NCBI GenBank assembly: GCA_028277485.1
Contig: JANQGE010000117.1
Span: forward strand, 62,001 to 126,000
Source of the DNA: Chlorobium sp.
Lineage (GTDB): Bacteria; Bacteroidota; Chlorobiia; Chlorobiales; Chlorobiaceae
Length of the DNA: 64,000 bases
Direction of reading: 5' to 3'
Below the pieces are notes generated by a model, which saw only the letters and a list, made by a program, of their open reading frames with translations, did no database searches and had not been told where the DNA came from. Each line of letters begins with the position of its first letter. Position 1 is the first letter of the stretch. Shown in pieces: positions 24,042 through 32,451 of this stretch. Both the position numbers and the translations under genes were made by a program.

Positions 24042-24626
24042 TCATGAACCGGCATCCGCGGTCAAGGAAACAACTTCAACCAAGACCCTTACTGTGCCTT
24101 TCTCATAAAAGCCAAGTTTTTTGGCGGCGCCGGCGCTTAAGTCTATTATCCTGTCACGTACAAAGGGGCCACGGTCATTGACCCGTACAACAATTGATTG
24201 TTTGGTTTCAAGGTTTGTGACGCGGACATTTATAGGCAGTGGCAAGTACTTGTGTGCGGCACTCAACCTGTCGGGATGAAACATTTCCCCGTTGGCGGTC
24301 ATGTGTCCGCCCTTTTTTTTTCTTGTTTCTTCGCCATACCATGACGCTATACCTGTTTCCCTGTAGTTCCTGGCTTCTTCGACGCTCATGGGAACGTAGG
24401 TTTTCCCGTGGACGACATAGGGCGAATTTTTTACACGACCCTGTCTCACAGCTTCTTCGGGGGTGAGGCCGTCAATCGTTTCAATCTCATCGTGAGTAAA
24501 GGGTGCCGTGACAATGCCTACGGCAAGTTCTCCGACTGAATAAACAGCTTTTCCCGTGGTTTTAACCACAGAGCATGAACTTAGCACAAACACCAGTGCT
24601 GTGCATGTGAGTACTGTTATTCGCAT
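24042..24626 (-). CDS. rlpA: RlpA-family septal ring lytic transglycosylase lipoprotein
   Basis: A 194-residue lipoprotein. ATG 24626 has AAAAGGGA just upstream and gives a signal peptide with lipobox VLSSC. An upstream open frame to 24815 lacks such support. The double-psi beta-barrel domain shows GIASWYGEE, the conserved DRLSAAHKYLPLP region, and VRVNDRGPFV with the family aspartate. RlpA cleaves glycan strands without stem peptides. No SPOR domain is present, as in many short RlpA proteins. Confidence 0.9.
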   Translation of the reverse strand: MRITVLTCTALVFVLSSCSVVKTTGKAVYSVGELAVGIVTAPFTHDEIETIDGLTPEEAVRQGRVKNSPYVVHGKTYVPMSVEEARNYRETGIASWYGEETRKKKGGHMTANGEMFHPDRLSAAHKYLPLPINVRVTNLETKQSIVVRVNDRGPFVRDRIIDLSAGAAKKLGFYEKGTVRVLVEVVSLTADAGS

Positions 24627-24834
24627 GGTTCCCTTTTCGCTATTATTCATGAATAATAGTGAAAAGAGTTGAGAGTTTCTGCTTTCATGAGAGCCGCATC
24701 CCTGAAATGATGAAGTGAAATGAGCGGCTGTATGGTTTTTTTTTATGTATTGGCGTATTTTGCCTGATGTGTAAGGGTATTGTGGCGATGCCCCATGAGC
24801 TGTGTCATCAAGCAATGAGCAGGGAGGAGTGTTA

Positions 24835-25605
24835 ATGAAGCAGGATGCTTTCGGAGTTCTTATTATTCATGGTTTTTCCGCTACCCTTGACAGTGTTAAC
24901 TCGCTTATAGAGCCCCTTCGGGAACTGAAGCTCCACGTTAGCGTTCCGGTTCTTAAGGGGCATGGCGGGTTATCCCCGGAAATGCTGCGGGGGATTACCT
25001 GGCGTGACTGGATGAAGGATGCCGAGACAGCCTTTCTTCAGTTATCTGAAAAAGTTGAAAAGGTTTTTGTTGTCGGTCACAGTATGGGGGCGCTCATTGC
25101 GCTCAACCTTGCTGCAAAATATCAGAACGCCCAGCTTGATTCCATTGTTCTGGCTGCACCTGCTTTTCGTCTGGTATCGATGCTCGGCCCCGGAAGGCCT
25201 CTTCACTTTCTGGCACCTGTGCTGCAGACGTTCATAAAAAGCTGGGATCTTAAGGTTGCTTTCAGTGATCATGACGAAGCAAGCCGTGCGGTACACTATT
25301 TATGGGCACCAACCGATGCGATCATGTCGTTTTTTGAGTTGATATCCTTTACCGAATCCCGACTGCATGATATCCGGTGTCCAATGCTGATCGTACACAA
25401 TCGCAATGACCAGACCGTGATGCGGGACAGTACCGACATTGTTTTCAAAGGGGTGACAACCCAGCAGTCGGACAAGGATATTGTCTGGCTTGAGCGTTCC
25501 AGGCACCAGATGTTTTGTGATTGTGAAAAAGATGTTGCGGTAAGATCCATCAGTGACTACCTCAGCAGCAGAATAAGCCGGCTGCGGCCGTCGTCATCCG
25601 CTTAA
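24835..25605 (+). CDS. Alpha/beta hydrolase (carboxylesterase / monoacylglycerol lipase-like)
   Basis: A 256-residue cytosolic hydrolase. LIIHGFSATLDSVNSL supplies the oxyanion HG, VVGHSMGALIA the nucleophile serine, MLIVHNRNDQTV the acid region, and RSRHQMFCDCE the catalytic histidine. The order and length match Est30-type carboxylesterases. ATG 24835 is chosen because GGAGG lies about 9 bases upstream. The physiological ester is unknown. Confidence 0.85.
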   Translation: MKQDAFGVLIIHGFSATLDSVNSLIEPLRELKLHVSVPVLKGHGGLSPEMLRGITWRDWMKDAETAFLQLSEKVEKVFVVGHSMGALIALNLAAKYQNAQLDSIVLAAPAFRLVSMLGPGRPLHFLAPVLQTFIKSWDLKVAFSDHDEASRAVHYLWAPTDAIMSFFELISFTESRLHDIRCPMLIVHNRNDQTVMRDSTDIVFKGVTTQQSDKDIVWLERSRHQMFCDCEKDVAVRSISDYLSSRISRLRPSSSA

Positions 25606-25694
25606 TGAGTTGTCCAGCCTGTAACAGAATCTTTGCACTCCGGCCATCGTTTTTCAGCATTCGATTCTGTATAGTACTTCGGAAGACCTATGAA

Positions 25695-25727
25695 AGGCAC
25701 CTCTGTGTATTTCCGCGATTCAATTTT
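25695..25727. repeat. Dispersed hairpin element, left-end fragment
   Basis: aggcacctctgtgtatttccg followed by cgattcaatttt matches the left end of the long-form copies. The rest is absent; another repeat-like block follows directly. Confidence 0.5.
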
Positions 25728-26039
25728 AACCTAAACCGAGCGTTTCAACGATCGCTCAATTTGGGTTGAATAATTCACCAAAGGAAGAAAAAAACTTAAT
25801 CGGGAATCGGGGGCGAAAGGGGATCAGTTGGCAGTCGGTAGGCAAGGGGGAGTGACAAATTCAAAATTCAAAAAAGGGGAAAGTTGGCAGTGAGGAATGA
25901 GCAATGAGGGAAGATGGAAAAAAGGAGTCAGGGAAAAGAAAAATCGATTCCCGATACCGATAGCGACGGCGAACCCCGAAAGAAGAACAATCGGGGGTCG
26001 GGTGTTTGAACTCTCATGAATTATTCAGGTTAGGTTAAA
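25725..26039. repeat. Non-coding 315-bp block with inverted ends
   Basis: The ends TTTAACCTAAACC (25725-25737) and GGTTAGGTTAAA (26028-26039) are inverted copies with one base gap. Inside are a hairpin at 25728-25767 (GAGCG/CGCTC stem), the string gatcagttggcagt also found at 29043, and at 25943-26002 a GC-rich segment (gacggcgaaccccga, then atcgggggtcggg) shared with 29119 and, inverted, 47239. No coding frame is convincing. It resembles a decayed non-autonomous element or a mosaic of small repeats. Confidence 0.5.
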
Positions 26040-26054
26040 TAAATTCATCGATAT

Positions 26055-27515
26055 ATGGCACGATACGTTACTTCCTCAAGACAAAACAGGTACCGGTCGA
26101 TCCAGGTGCTGGTGCTCGCTGCAGCCGTTTTTATTACCGCGTGCGGTATTGCCGGTACGCAGCGTCCGGGTAAAGCCGGCAGCTCCACAGAAGCACCCAA
26201 ATATGTTTTTTATTTCATAGGTGACGGCATGGGAGTGGCGCAGGTCAAGCTTGCCGACGCTGTGCTTGACGACGGCGAGACCCTTGAAATGATATCCTTC
26301 CCTGTTTCGGGAATGGCCGCTACGCAAGCCGAGAACCGTTATATAACGGGATCCGCCGCAGCCGGAACCGCTCTCGCCACAGGGCATAAAACCACGATCG
26401 GAACTATTGCAAAGAGCAGCGATCATTCCACTGACTTTACATCCGTGGCTGAAATGGCCAGGGAAAAAGGGATGCGCGTCGGCATCGTTTCCAATGTCAG
26501 TATCGACCACGCGACACCGGCCTGCTTTTATGCTCATGCGGACAGCAGAAAAATGTATCCCGAAATTGCCGTTCAAATGGCTTCGAGCGGCTTTGATTAC
26601 TTCGGCGGCGGATATGCTTTCGGGGACCTTGACGACGGGAAACCTCTGGGCAAGCTGGTCGAAGTAATGAAAGACAGCGGCTATACTGTTATTCAGGGAA
26701 GAGAGGCGCTCAGCAAAGCGGTTTCCGGACGGAAATACTGGGTGTTTGGCAGCTATGACGGCTCCGGTGCTCTCGATTATGCCATCGACAGGGATGACGG
26801 CAGCCTTACGCTTGCAGATTTCACGAAGCATGGCATCAGGCTTCTGGAAAATGATCGTGGTTTTTTCATGATGGTCGAGGGCGGAAAGATAGATTGGGCA
26901 TGTCATGCCAATGATGCCGCGACAGTAGCGCATGAAGTTGTGGATTTTGACGGGGCGATAGAACAGGCACTCGAGTTTTACCGCAGACATCCCGATGAAA
27001 CGCTTATCGTGGTGACGGCGGACCATGAGTGCGGTGGGCTGGCTCTTGGCTATGCCGACAAGGCATATGAAAGTGATATCGGGATTCTGCGGTATCAGAA
27101 ACTCTCTGCACAGGATTTTACCGCCAAGGTTTCACAGTGGGTCGAACGGAAAAACGTTACTTTTCCAATGGCGCTTGACAGTGCGAGTGTTTATTTCGGT
27201 CTCGGCAATATTCAGTTGGATTCAGCGCTGGCGCTGAGCCCCGAAGAAAAAAAAGCTCTGAGAGATGCATATGCCGAGAGCATGAACGCTGACAACGGTG
27301 GACAGGCTTACGGTAAAGGAGACCCGCTGACCGTTATGCTGGTAACGTTGCTCAATCACAAAGCGGGTGTTGGGTGGACAACCGGTGCACATACCGCAGT
27401 GCCTGTACCGGTTTTCGCCATCGGCAACGGTGCTCATGAGTTTTGCGGGGTTTATGACAATACGGATGTAGCAAAGAAAATTATAGACATAGCCCGGCTG
27501 AGCGAGGAAAGGTAG
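26055..27515 (+). CDS. Alkaline phosphatase (PhoA-type) lipoprotein
   Basis: A 486-residue phosphomonoesterase exported as a lipoprotein (signal with lipobox FITAC near residue 30). Metal and catalytic motifs follow family order: FIGDGMG, TGSAAAGTALATGHKT with the nucleophile serine, EGGKIDWACHANDA, TADHECGG, and TTGAHTAVPVPV with the last zinc histidine. It releases phosphate from organic esters in the envelope. No Pho box was recognised upstream; the flanking 450 bp is repeat-like. An insert of about 60 residues before the last histidine is usual for bacterial members. Confidence 0.92.
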   Translation: MARYVTSSRQNRYRSIQVLVLAAAVFITACGIAGTQRPGKAGSSTEAPKYVFYFIGDGMGVAQVKLADAVLDDGETLEMISFPVSGMAATQAENRYITGSAAAGTALATGHKTTIGTIAKSSDHSTDFTSVAEMAREKGMRVGIVSNVSIDHATPACFYAHADSRKMYPEIAVQMASSGFDYFGGGYAFGDLDDGKPLGKLVEVMKDSGYTVIQGREALSKAVSGRKYWVFGSYDGSGALDYAIDRDDGSLTLADFTKHGIRLLENDRGFFMMVEGGKIDWACHANDAATVAHEVVDFDGAIEQALEFYRRHPDETLIVVTADHECGGLALGYADKAYESDIGILRYQKLSAQDFTAKVSQWVERKNVTFPMALDSASVYFGLGNIQLDSALALSPEEKKALRDAYAESMNADNGGQAYGKGDPLTVMLVTLLNHKAGVGWTTGAHTAVPVPVFAIGNGAHEFCGVYDNTDVAKKIIDIARLSEER

Positions 27516-27645
27516 GTTTAAGAGTTCTCATTTTTAGATATGCATTTCCTGCAGGATGCCGCTGAACCGTTTTTTTTGATATTCGGGCGGGAATGGCTTA
27601 TTTGGCAGTAAATGTGTTGTTAACAACATGACCACAGGAGGATAT

Positions 27646-28632
27646 ATGGTTGATTTATCGACAACGTACATGGGGCTGAAGCTGAGAAATCCTGTTATCG
27701 TTGGCAGTTCAGGCATGACGGAATCGGTTGAAGGCGTTAAAAAAGCAGCAGATGCAGGTGCCGGTGCGGTTGTGTTGAAGTCGCTGTTCGAAGAGCAGAT
27801 ACGCAATGAATCCGGATACGCGATCGACAGCAACGAGCAGATGTACTATTACGCGCAGGCCGAGGACTATATCCGCAACTACACGCGGGGCAATGATCTC
27901 AGGCAGTATCTCGATCTTGTAAGCCGGAGCAGGGATGCGGTGGATATCCCTGTTATTGCGAGCATCAACTGTGTGTCTTCTACTGAATGGGTGGAATTTG
28001 CCGTGCAGGCGCAGCGGGCTGGTGCGGACGGGCTTGAACTGAACCTGTTCATGCTGCCGTCAGATCCCCGTAATGACAGCAGTCAGAACGAACAGGTGTA
28101 TCTTGACGTGCTTGAAAAGGTCTTGCAGTTGGTCAGCATTCCCGTTGCAGCCAAGATAAGCTATTATTTTTCCGGGCTTGCCAATATGGTCGGGAAGATA
28201 GCCGCCACGGGTGTCAGGGGGCTGGTGATGTTCAACAGGTTTTTTTCGCCGGATATCGACATAGAAACCTTCGAGGTCAAAAGGTCAAATGTTTTCAGCA
28301 CCCCCGAAGAGCTGGCGGTTTCATTGCGGTGGGTGGTGATGCTTGCTTCCAGGGTGCCGTGCGATATTGCCGCCTCGACGGGCATTCATGACGGAACTGC
28401 CCTGATAAAACAGCTTCTTGCCGGGGCGAAAGCCGTACAGGTTGCCTCGGTACTGTACCGGAAAGGATATTCCGCAATCGGTTCTATGCTTGGGGAACTG
28501 GATGCTTACATGGAGCGGCATAACTTTTCATCTCTTGATGAACTGATAGGAAAAATGAGCTTTGAGAAGGCCGATAATCCCGCAGCATATGAAAGGGTTC
28601 AGTTTATGAAATATTTCAGCGGGATTTCATGA
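27646..28632 (+). CDS. Dihydroorotate dehydrogenase-like flavoprotein
   Basis: A 328-residue TIM-barrel FMN protein. MVDLSTTYMGLKLRNPVIVGSS, IASINCVSSTEWVEFA, LELNLFMLPSD, AAKISYYFSG and ASTGIHDG followed by AVQVASVLY match the DHOD-like group annotated beside, but distinct from, PyrD. In true class 1 PyrD a conserved NPxPG-type substrate loop and catalytic cysteine are present; I cannot see the standard versions here, so pyrimidine synthesis is not assured. ATG 27646 is chosen because AGGAGG lies 6 bases upstream; an in-frame ATG at 27628 has no such site. Confidence 0.8.
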   Translation: MVDLSTTYMGLKLRNPVIVGSSGMTESVEGVKKAADAGAGAVVLKSLFEEQIRNESGYAIDSNEQMYYYAQAEDYIRNYTRGNDLRQYLDLVSRSRDAVDIPVIASINCVSSTEWVEFAVQAQRAGADGLELNLFMLPSDPRNDSSQNEQVYLDVLEKVLQLVSIPVAAKISYYFSGLANMVGKIAATGVRGLVMFNRFFSPDIDIETFEVKRSNVFSTPEELAVSLRWVVMLASRVPCDIAASTGIHDGTALIKQLLAGAKAVQVASVLYRKGYSAIGSMLGELDAYMERHNFSSLDELIGKMSFEKADNPAAYERVQFMKYFSGIS

Positions 28633-28659
28633 ATAAAAAATTATTAAATCCGGATAAAT

Positions 28660-29043
28660 ATGCGACATTCCGATCCGAACTGCCTCTTCTGCAAAATCGT
28701 AAACGGCGATATTCCTGCCGATATCCTTTACCGTAATGATCATGTGCTGGCTTTCAGGGACATTAATCCGGCAGCGCCGCAGCACCTGCTGATCATTCCG
28801 CTGAAACATATCGCTTCGCTCAACGATCTTGCAGGAGAAGAGGACACCGGCATAGCCGGGCAGATCATGCAGGCGGCAAAAGTTGTCGCAAAAGAGGCCG
28901 GTATTGATGAATCAGGATACCGCCTGGTGTTCAATACCGGCCCGGATTCGCTGCAGAGTGTTTTTCATATACACGGACACCTTATGGGCGGCAAGAGGAT
29001 GGGATGGCCTCCTTTTCCCGGTACTTCTGTTGAGCACGGGTAG
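28660..29043 (+). CDS. HIT-family nucleotide hydrolase (HinT-like)
   Basis: A 127-residue histidine-triad protein. The triad HIHGHLMGG lies at about residues 106-114; CLFCKIVNGDIPA opens the domain and HLLIIPLKHIASL is conserved. HinT proteins hydrolyse adenosine phosphoramidates and acyl-AMPs. The C-terminus is a few residues longer than usual. It starts 27 bp after the DHOD-like gene and is probably co-transcribed. Confidence 0.93.
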   Translation: MRHSDPNCLFCKIVNGDIPADILYRNDHVLAFRDINPAAPQHLLIIPLKHIASLNDLAGEEDTGIAGQIMQAAKVVAKEAGIDESGYRLVFNTGPDSLQSVFHIHGHLMGGKRMGWPPFPGTSVEHG

Positions 29044-29118
29044 ATCAGTTGGCAGTGATTGAACAAAAGACAGCACAGCTATTAAAGAGCGTGCGATCAA
29101 ACGAATGCAATACGTTTC

Positions 29119-29175
29119 GATACCGATTTCCGACGGCGAACCCCGAGAGAAGGAGCATCGGAGATCGGGGTCGGC
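29119..29175. repeat. Second dispersed repeat family, GC-rich copy
   Basis: cgataccgatttccgacggc followed by gaaccccgagagaaggagca and tcggggtcgg parallels 25943-26002 and, inverted, 47239-47284. It lies in the gap between the HIT gene and acnA. Confidence 0.65.
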
Positions 29176-29285
29176 ATCGGGTTTCGGGGTCGATTGTATT
29201 TCTTTACGGTAACCGGTGGTGCGAGCAGCTTAAACACTGTCAACTATTTCAGGACGGGACAGAGTTTTGATCTTGAGGTAATCCC

Positions 29286-32027
29286 ATGAATACATACAAA
29301 GATCCTTTCGGGGTTGTCAGGACGTTGCAGCTTTCCGATGGAGAGGTTGACTATTACTCTCTTGCCGCGCTTGAATCGGCAGGCCTTGGTGCTGTTTCAA
29401 GATTGCCGAAAACCATCAAGGTTTTGCTTGAAGCGGTGTTGCGCAATGTCGATGATTATTCGATCCGCAAGGAAGATGTTGCCGCCGTTGCCGGATGGAC
29501 GCCGGAAAACGCGGCGCCGGTGGAGATCCCTTTCAAGCCGGCAAGGGTTGTCCTGCAGGATTTTACCGGTGTGCCTTCGGTTGTCGATCTTGCCGCTCTG
29601 AGAGAGGCGTGCAGATCACTCGGCGGGGACCCGTCCAGGATTAATCCGCTTGTGCCCTGCGATCTTGTGATCGATCATTCGGTGCAGGTGGATTATTACG
29701 GATGCCCCGATGCGTTGGAGAAAAATCTCGACAGGGAATTCGAGAGGAACCGTGAAAGGTACGAGTTTTTGAAGTGGGGGCAGCGGGCTTTTGATAATTT
29801 CCATGTCGTTCCTCCCGGGACAGGGATTGTTCACCAGGTCAATCTTGAGCATTTCGCAACCGTCGTGCGCTGCAGCGGTGATATGGCTTTTCCTGATTCT
29901 CTTGTCGGGACGGACAGTCATACCACCATGATCAACGGCCTCGGCGTTCTCGGCTGGGGTGTAGGCGGGATCGAGGCTGAGGCGGTCATGCTTGGCCAGC
30001 CCATCTATATGCTGCTGCCCGGAGTTGTCGGGTTCAGGCTGACCGGAAACCTGGGCAATCAGGTTAATGCAACCGATCTGGTGCTCACCGTTACCGAAAT
30101 GCTTCGCAATGAGGGGGTTGTTGGCAGGTTCGTTGAGTTTTTCGGTCCCGGCCTCAATGGGCTCTCACTTCCCGACCGGGCGACAGTGTCGAACATGTCT
30201 CCGGAGTACGGAGCAACGGTGGGGTATTTTCCCGTAGACAAGGTGACGCTTGATTATCTCGCCCTGACCAACAGGCATGGATATTGTGAACTGGTCGAAC
30301 GCTACTCAAAAGAACAAGGATTATGGCATGATGAGCAGCATGAGCCGGAGTTCAGCAAGATTCTTGAGCTTGATCTCGCTGCCGTCCGTCCCTCTCTTGC
30401 CGGTCCGAAACGCCCCCAGGACAGGATAGATCTTGGATCGATGCAGTCTCAGTGGAAAAGGGATATGTATACGGTGTATGGAAAACAGTTGTACAATGGC
30501 GGCAGCAACATGTCGGCTGAAGGCGGAGTTCCGCAGCAGGAAAAACCCGATCCCGGAAGGCACGGCATTCAGGTTACGATGGACGGGAAGCGTTTTACTT
30601 TGCAGCATGGAACTGTCGTCATTGCGGCAATCACATCCTGTACCAACACCAGCAATCCTGCGGTGCTGATCGCGGCGGCTCTGCTGGCACGAGCAGCACG
30701 GATGAGGGGATTGACGGTCAAGCCCTGGGTGAAAACGTCGTTTGCTCCCGGCTCCAGAGTAGTGATAGATTATCTGGAGGCGGCCGGTTTCATGGCGGAT
30801 CTTGAGGCTCTCGGCTTTGCCAATGTGGGCTTCGGCTGCACAACCTGTATAGGGAATTCCGGGCCGTTGCCCGGCCCGGTTGCCGGGGCAGTACATGAAG
30901 GGGAGCTTGTGGTTGCGGGTGTTCTGTCGGGCAATCGTAATTTCGAAGGGAGAATCAACCCGCTTGTCAAGGCGAACTATCTTGCAAGTCCCCTGCTTGT
31001 TGTGGCATACGCACTGGCCGGTACGGTGAACGTTGATTTTGAGCGCGAGCCGCTCGGACGTGATTCCGCTGGCTCTGATGTGTATCTTCGCGACCTCTGG
31101 CCGGAGGACGGTCAAGTGGATGAGCTGGTCGACTCCATTGTCAGGCCCGATTATTTCAAGGAACGCTATGCCGAGGTGCACCGGGGGCCGGAACAGTGGC
31201 GATCCATTCGAACAGCAGAACATGAACTGTATGACTGGAACCCTTCATCCAGCTACATAAAAGAGCCACCGTTTTTCAAGGGGATCGGTTCTCAGCCGCA
31301 GCCGATAGAGCCAATTCTTGAGGCTCGCTGCCTTGGGTTGTTCGGTGACAGTGTCACGACAGACCACATCAGCCCGGCCGGAGCCATTCAGCCCGGACAG
31401 CCGGCCGGGAAGTATCTGCTGGAAAACGGTGTGGATGTAAGAGATTTCAACAGTTTCGGCTCACGGCGGGGAAACCATGAAGTGATGATGCGCGGTACCT
31501 TCGACAACATACGTGTCCGAAACCGTCTGGCGCCCGGAACGGAAGGCGGTTTCACTACCTGCTTTGCCGGTTCGGAAGAATCGCAGGTTATGACCATTTT
31601 CGATGCTTCGGTGAAATACCGTGAGGCCGGGACACCTCTTATTGTCATTGCCGGAAAGGATTACGGCATGGGAAGCAGCCGTGACTGGGCGGCAAAAGGT
31701 ACAATGATGCTGGGTGTGCGTGCGGTTATCGCTGAAAGTTTCGAACGAATCCACCGCTCGAACCTCGTTGGTATGGGCGTGCTGCCCTTGCAGTTTCTGC
31801 CGGGAGAATCTCGTGAAACGCTCGGTATTTCAGGCAGAGAGATATTTTATATCGATGTTGATGAGGCTCTTGAGCCAGGCATGAAGATTTCCGCGAGAGC
31901 AAAAGACCCGGAAGGTGGAGAGGTAACCGGATTCAGGGTTCTTTGCAGGATTGACTCGCCCGTCGAGATCGAATATTACCGCAATGGCGGTATTCTTCAC
32001 ACCGTGTTGAGGAAAATCGCGGTTTAA
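29286..32027 (+). CDS. acnA: Aconitate hydratase A
   Basis: A 913-residue [4Fe-4S] enzyme interconverting citrate and isocitrate; in this autotroph it should run in the reductive TCA cycle. Cluster cysteines are in ITSCTNTSNP and GFGCTTCIGNSGPL. VGTDSHTTMINGLGVLGWGVGG and the C-terminal swivel domain with GDSVTTDHISPAG and YGMGSSRDWAAKG are standard. Length and order match the AcnA/IRP1 type, not AcnB. GAGG lies upstream of ATG 29286. It is monocistronic. Confidence 0.96.
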   Translation: MNTYKDPFGVVRTLQLSDGEVDYYSLAALESAGLGAVSRLPKTIKVLLEAVLRNVDDYSIRKEDVAAVAGWTPENAAPVEIPFKPARVVLQDFTGVPSVVDLAALREACRSLGGDPSRINPLVPCDLVIDHSVQVDYYGCPDALEKNLDREFERNRERYEFLKWGQRAFDNFHVVPPGTGIVHQVNLEHFATVVRCSGDMAFPDSLVGTDSHTTMINGLGVLGWGVGGIEAEAVMLGQPIYMLLPGVVGFRLTGNLGNQVNATDLVLTVTEMLRNEGVVGRFVEFFGPGLNGLSLPDRATVSNMSPEYGATVGYFPVDKVTLDYLALTNRHGYCELVERYSKEQGLWHDEQHEPEFSKILELDLAAVRPSLAGPKRPQDRIDLGSMQSQWKRDMYTVYGKQLYNGGSNMSAEGGVPQQEKPDPGRHGIQVTMDGKRFTLQHGTVVIAAITSCTNTSNPAVLIAAALLARAARMRGLTVKPWVKTSFAPGSRVVIDYLEAAGFMADLEALGFANVGFGCTTCIGNSGPLPGPVAGAVHEGELVVAGVLSGNRNFEGRINPLVKANYLASPLLVVAYALAGTVNVDFEREPLGRDSAGSDVYLRDLWPEDGQVDELVDSIVRPDYFKERYAEVHRGPEQWRSIRTAEHELYDWNPSSSYIKEPPFFKGIGSQPQPIEPILEARCLGLFGDSVTTDHISPAGAIQPGQPAGKYLLENGVDVRDFNSFGSRRGNHEVMMRGTFDNIRVRNRLAPGTEGGFTTCFAGSEESQVMTIFDASVKYREAGTPLIVIAGKDYGMGSSRDWAAKGTMMLGVRAVIAESFERIHRSNLVGMGVLPLQFLPGESRETLGISGREIFYIDVDEALEPGMKISARAKDPEGGEVTGFRVLCRIDSPVEIEYYRNGGILHTVLRKIAV

Positions 32028-32163
32028 TTCCCCTGTTCGACCACTCTTTCCGAATTCCCCGAGCAATAGATTTTTTCCGAAGAAAATTTTTTATATTCGT
32101 ATCCGGTTATTGATATTTGATCTAAATAATCGCTTTTAAATCCTTTTATGAAGAGTCTGAAGT

Positions 32164-32448
32164 ATGCTTTTGTCTGATTTAAGGGTTGGAGATAAAGCTG
32201 AGGTGACCGGGCTTCTTGCCGACAGCTCTGTAAGAAGGAGAATTCTTGATATGGGGCTGGTAAAGGGCACACGTTTCAAGGTACTGCGTGTTGCTCCGCT
32301 CGGCGATCCGATTGAAATATTTTTTAAGGGAGTTTATCTCTCCCTGAGAAAAAAGGAAGCCGCAGGGGTGCAGGTACAGAAAAAAGGTGATGTTGGAGAT
32401 GGAATGCCCATAGGGAGCCAGCGCAGCAGGTGGAGATTTGGGAGTTAG
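32164..32448 (+). CDS. feoA: Ferrous iron transport protein A
   Basis: A 94-residue SH3-like cytosolic protein. LLSDLRVGDKAEVTGL, RRRILDMGLVKGTRFKVL and APLGDPIEIFFKGVYLSLRK are typical FeoA segments. It modulates FeoB. A weak promoter-like TTGATA / TTTTAA pair lies at about 32110-32139, and I could not identify a clear Fur box. The stop is 3 bp before feoB. Confidence 0.92.
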   Translation: MLLSDLRVGDKAEVTGLLADSSVRRRILDMGLVKGTRFKVLRVAPLGDPIEIFFKGVYLSLRKKEAAGVQVQKKGDVGDGMPIGSQRSRWRFGS

Positions 32449-32451
32449 TGT

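Noticed and set aside
25606..26054. Pho-regulated promoter for the alkaline phosphatase
   Set aside because: No convincing Pho box could be distinguished from the repeat-like sequence.
32028..32163. Fur box before feoAB
   Set aside because: The AT-rich stretch shows no 19-bp inverted match good enough to claim.
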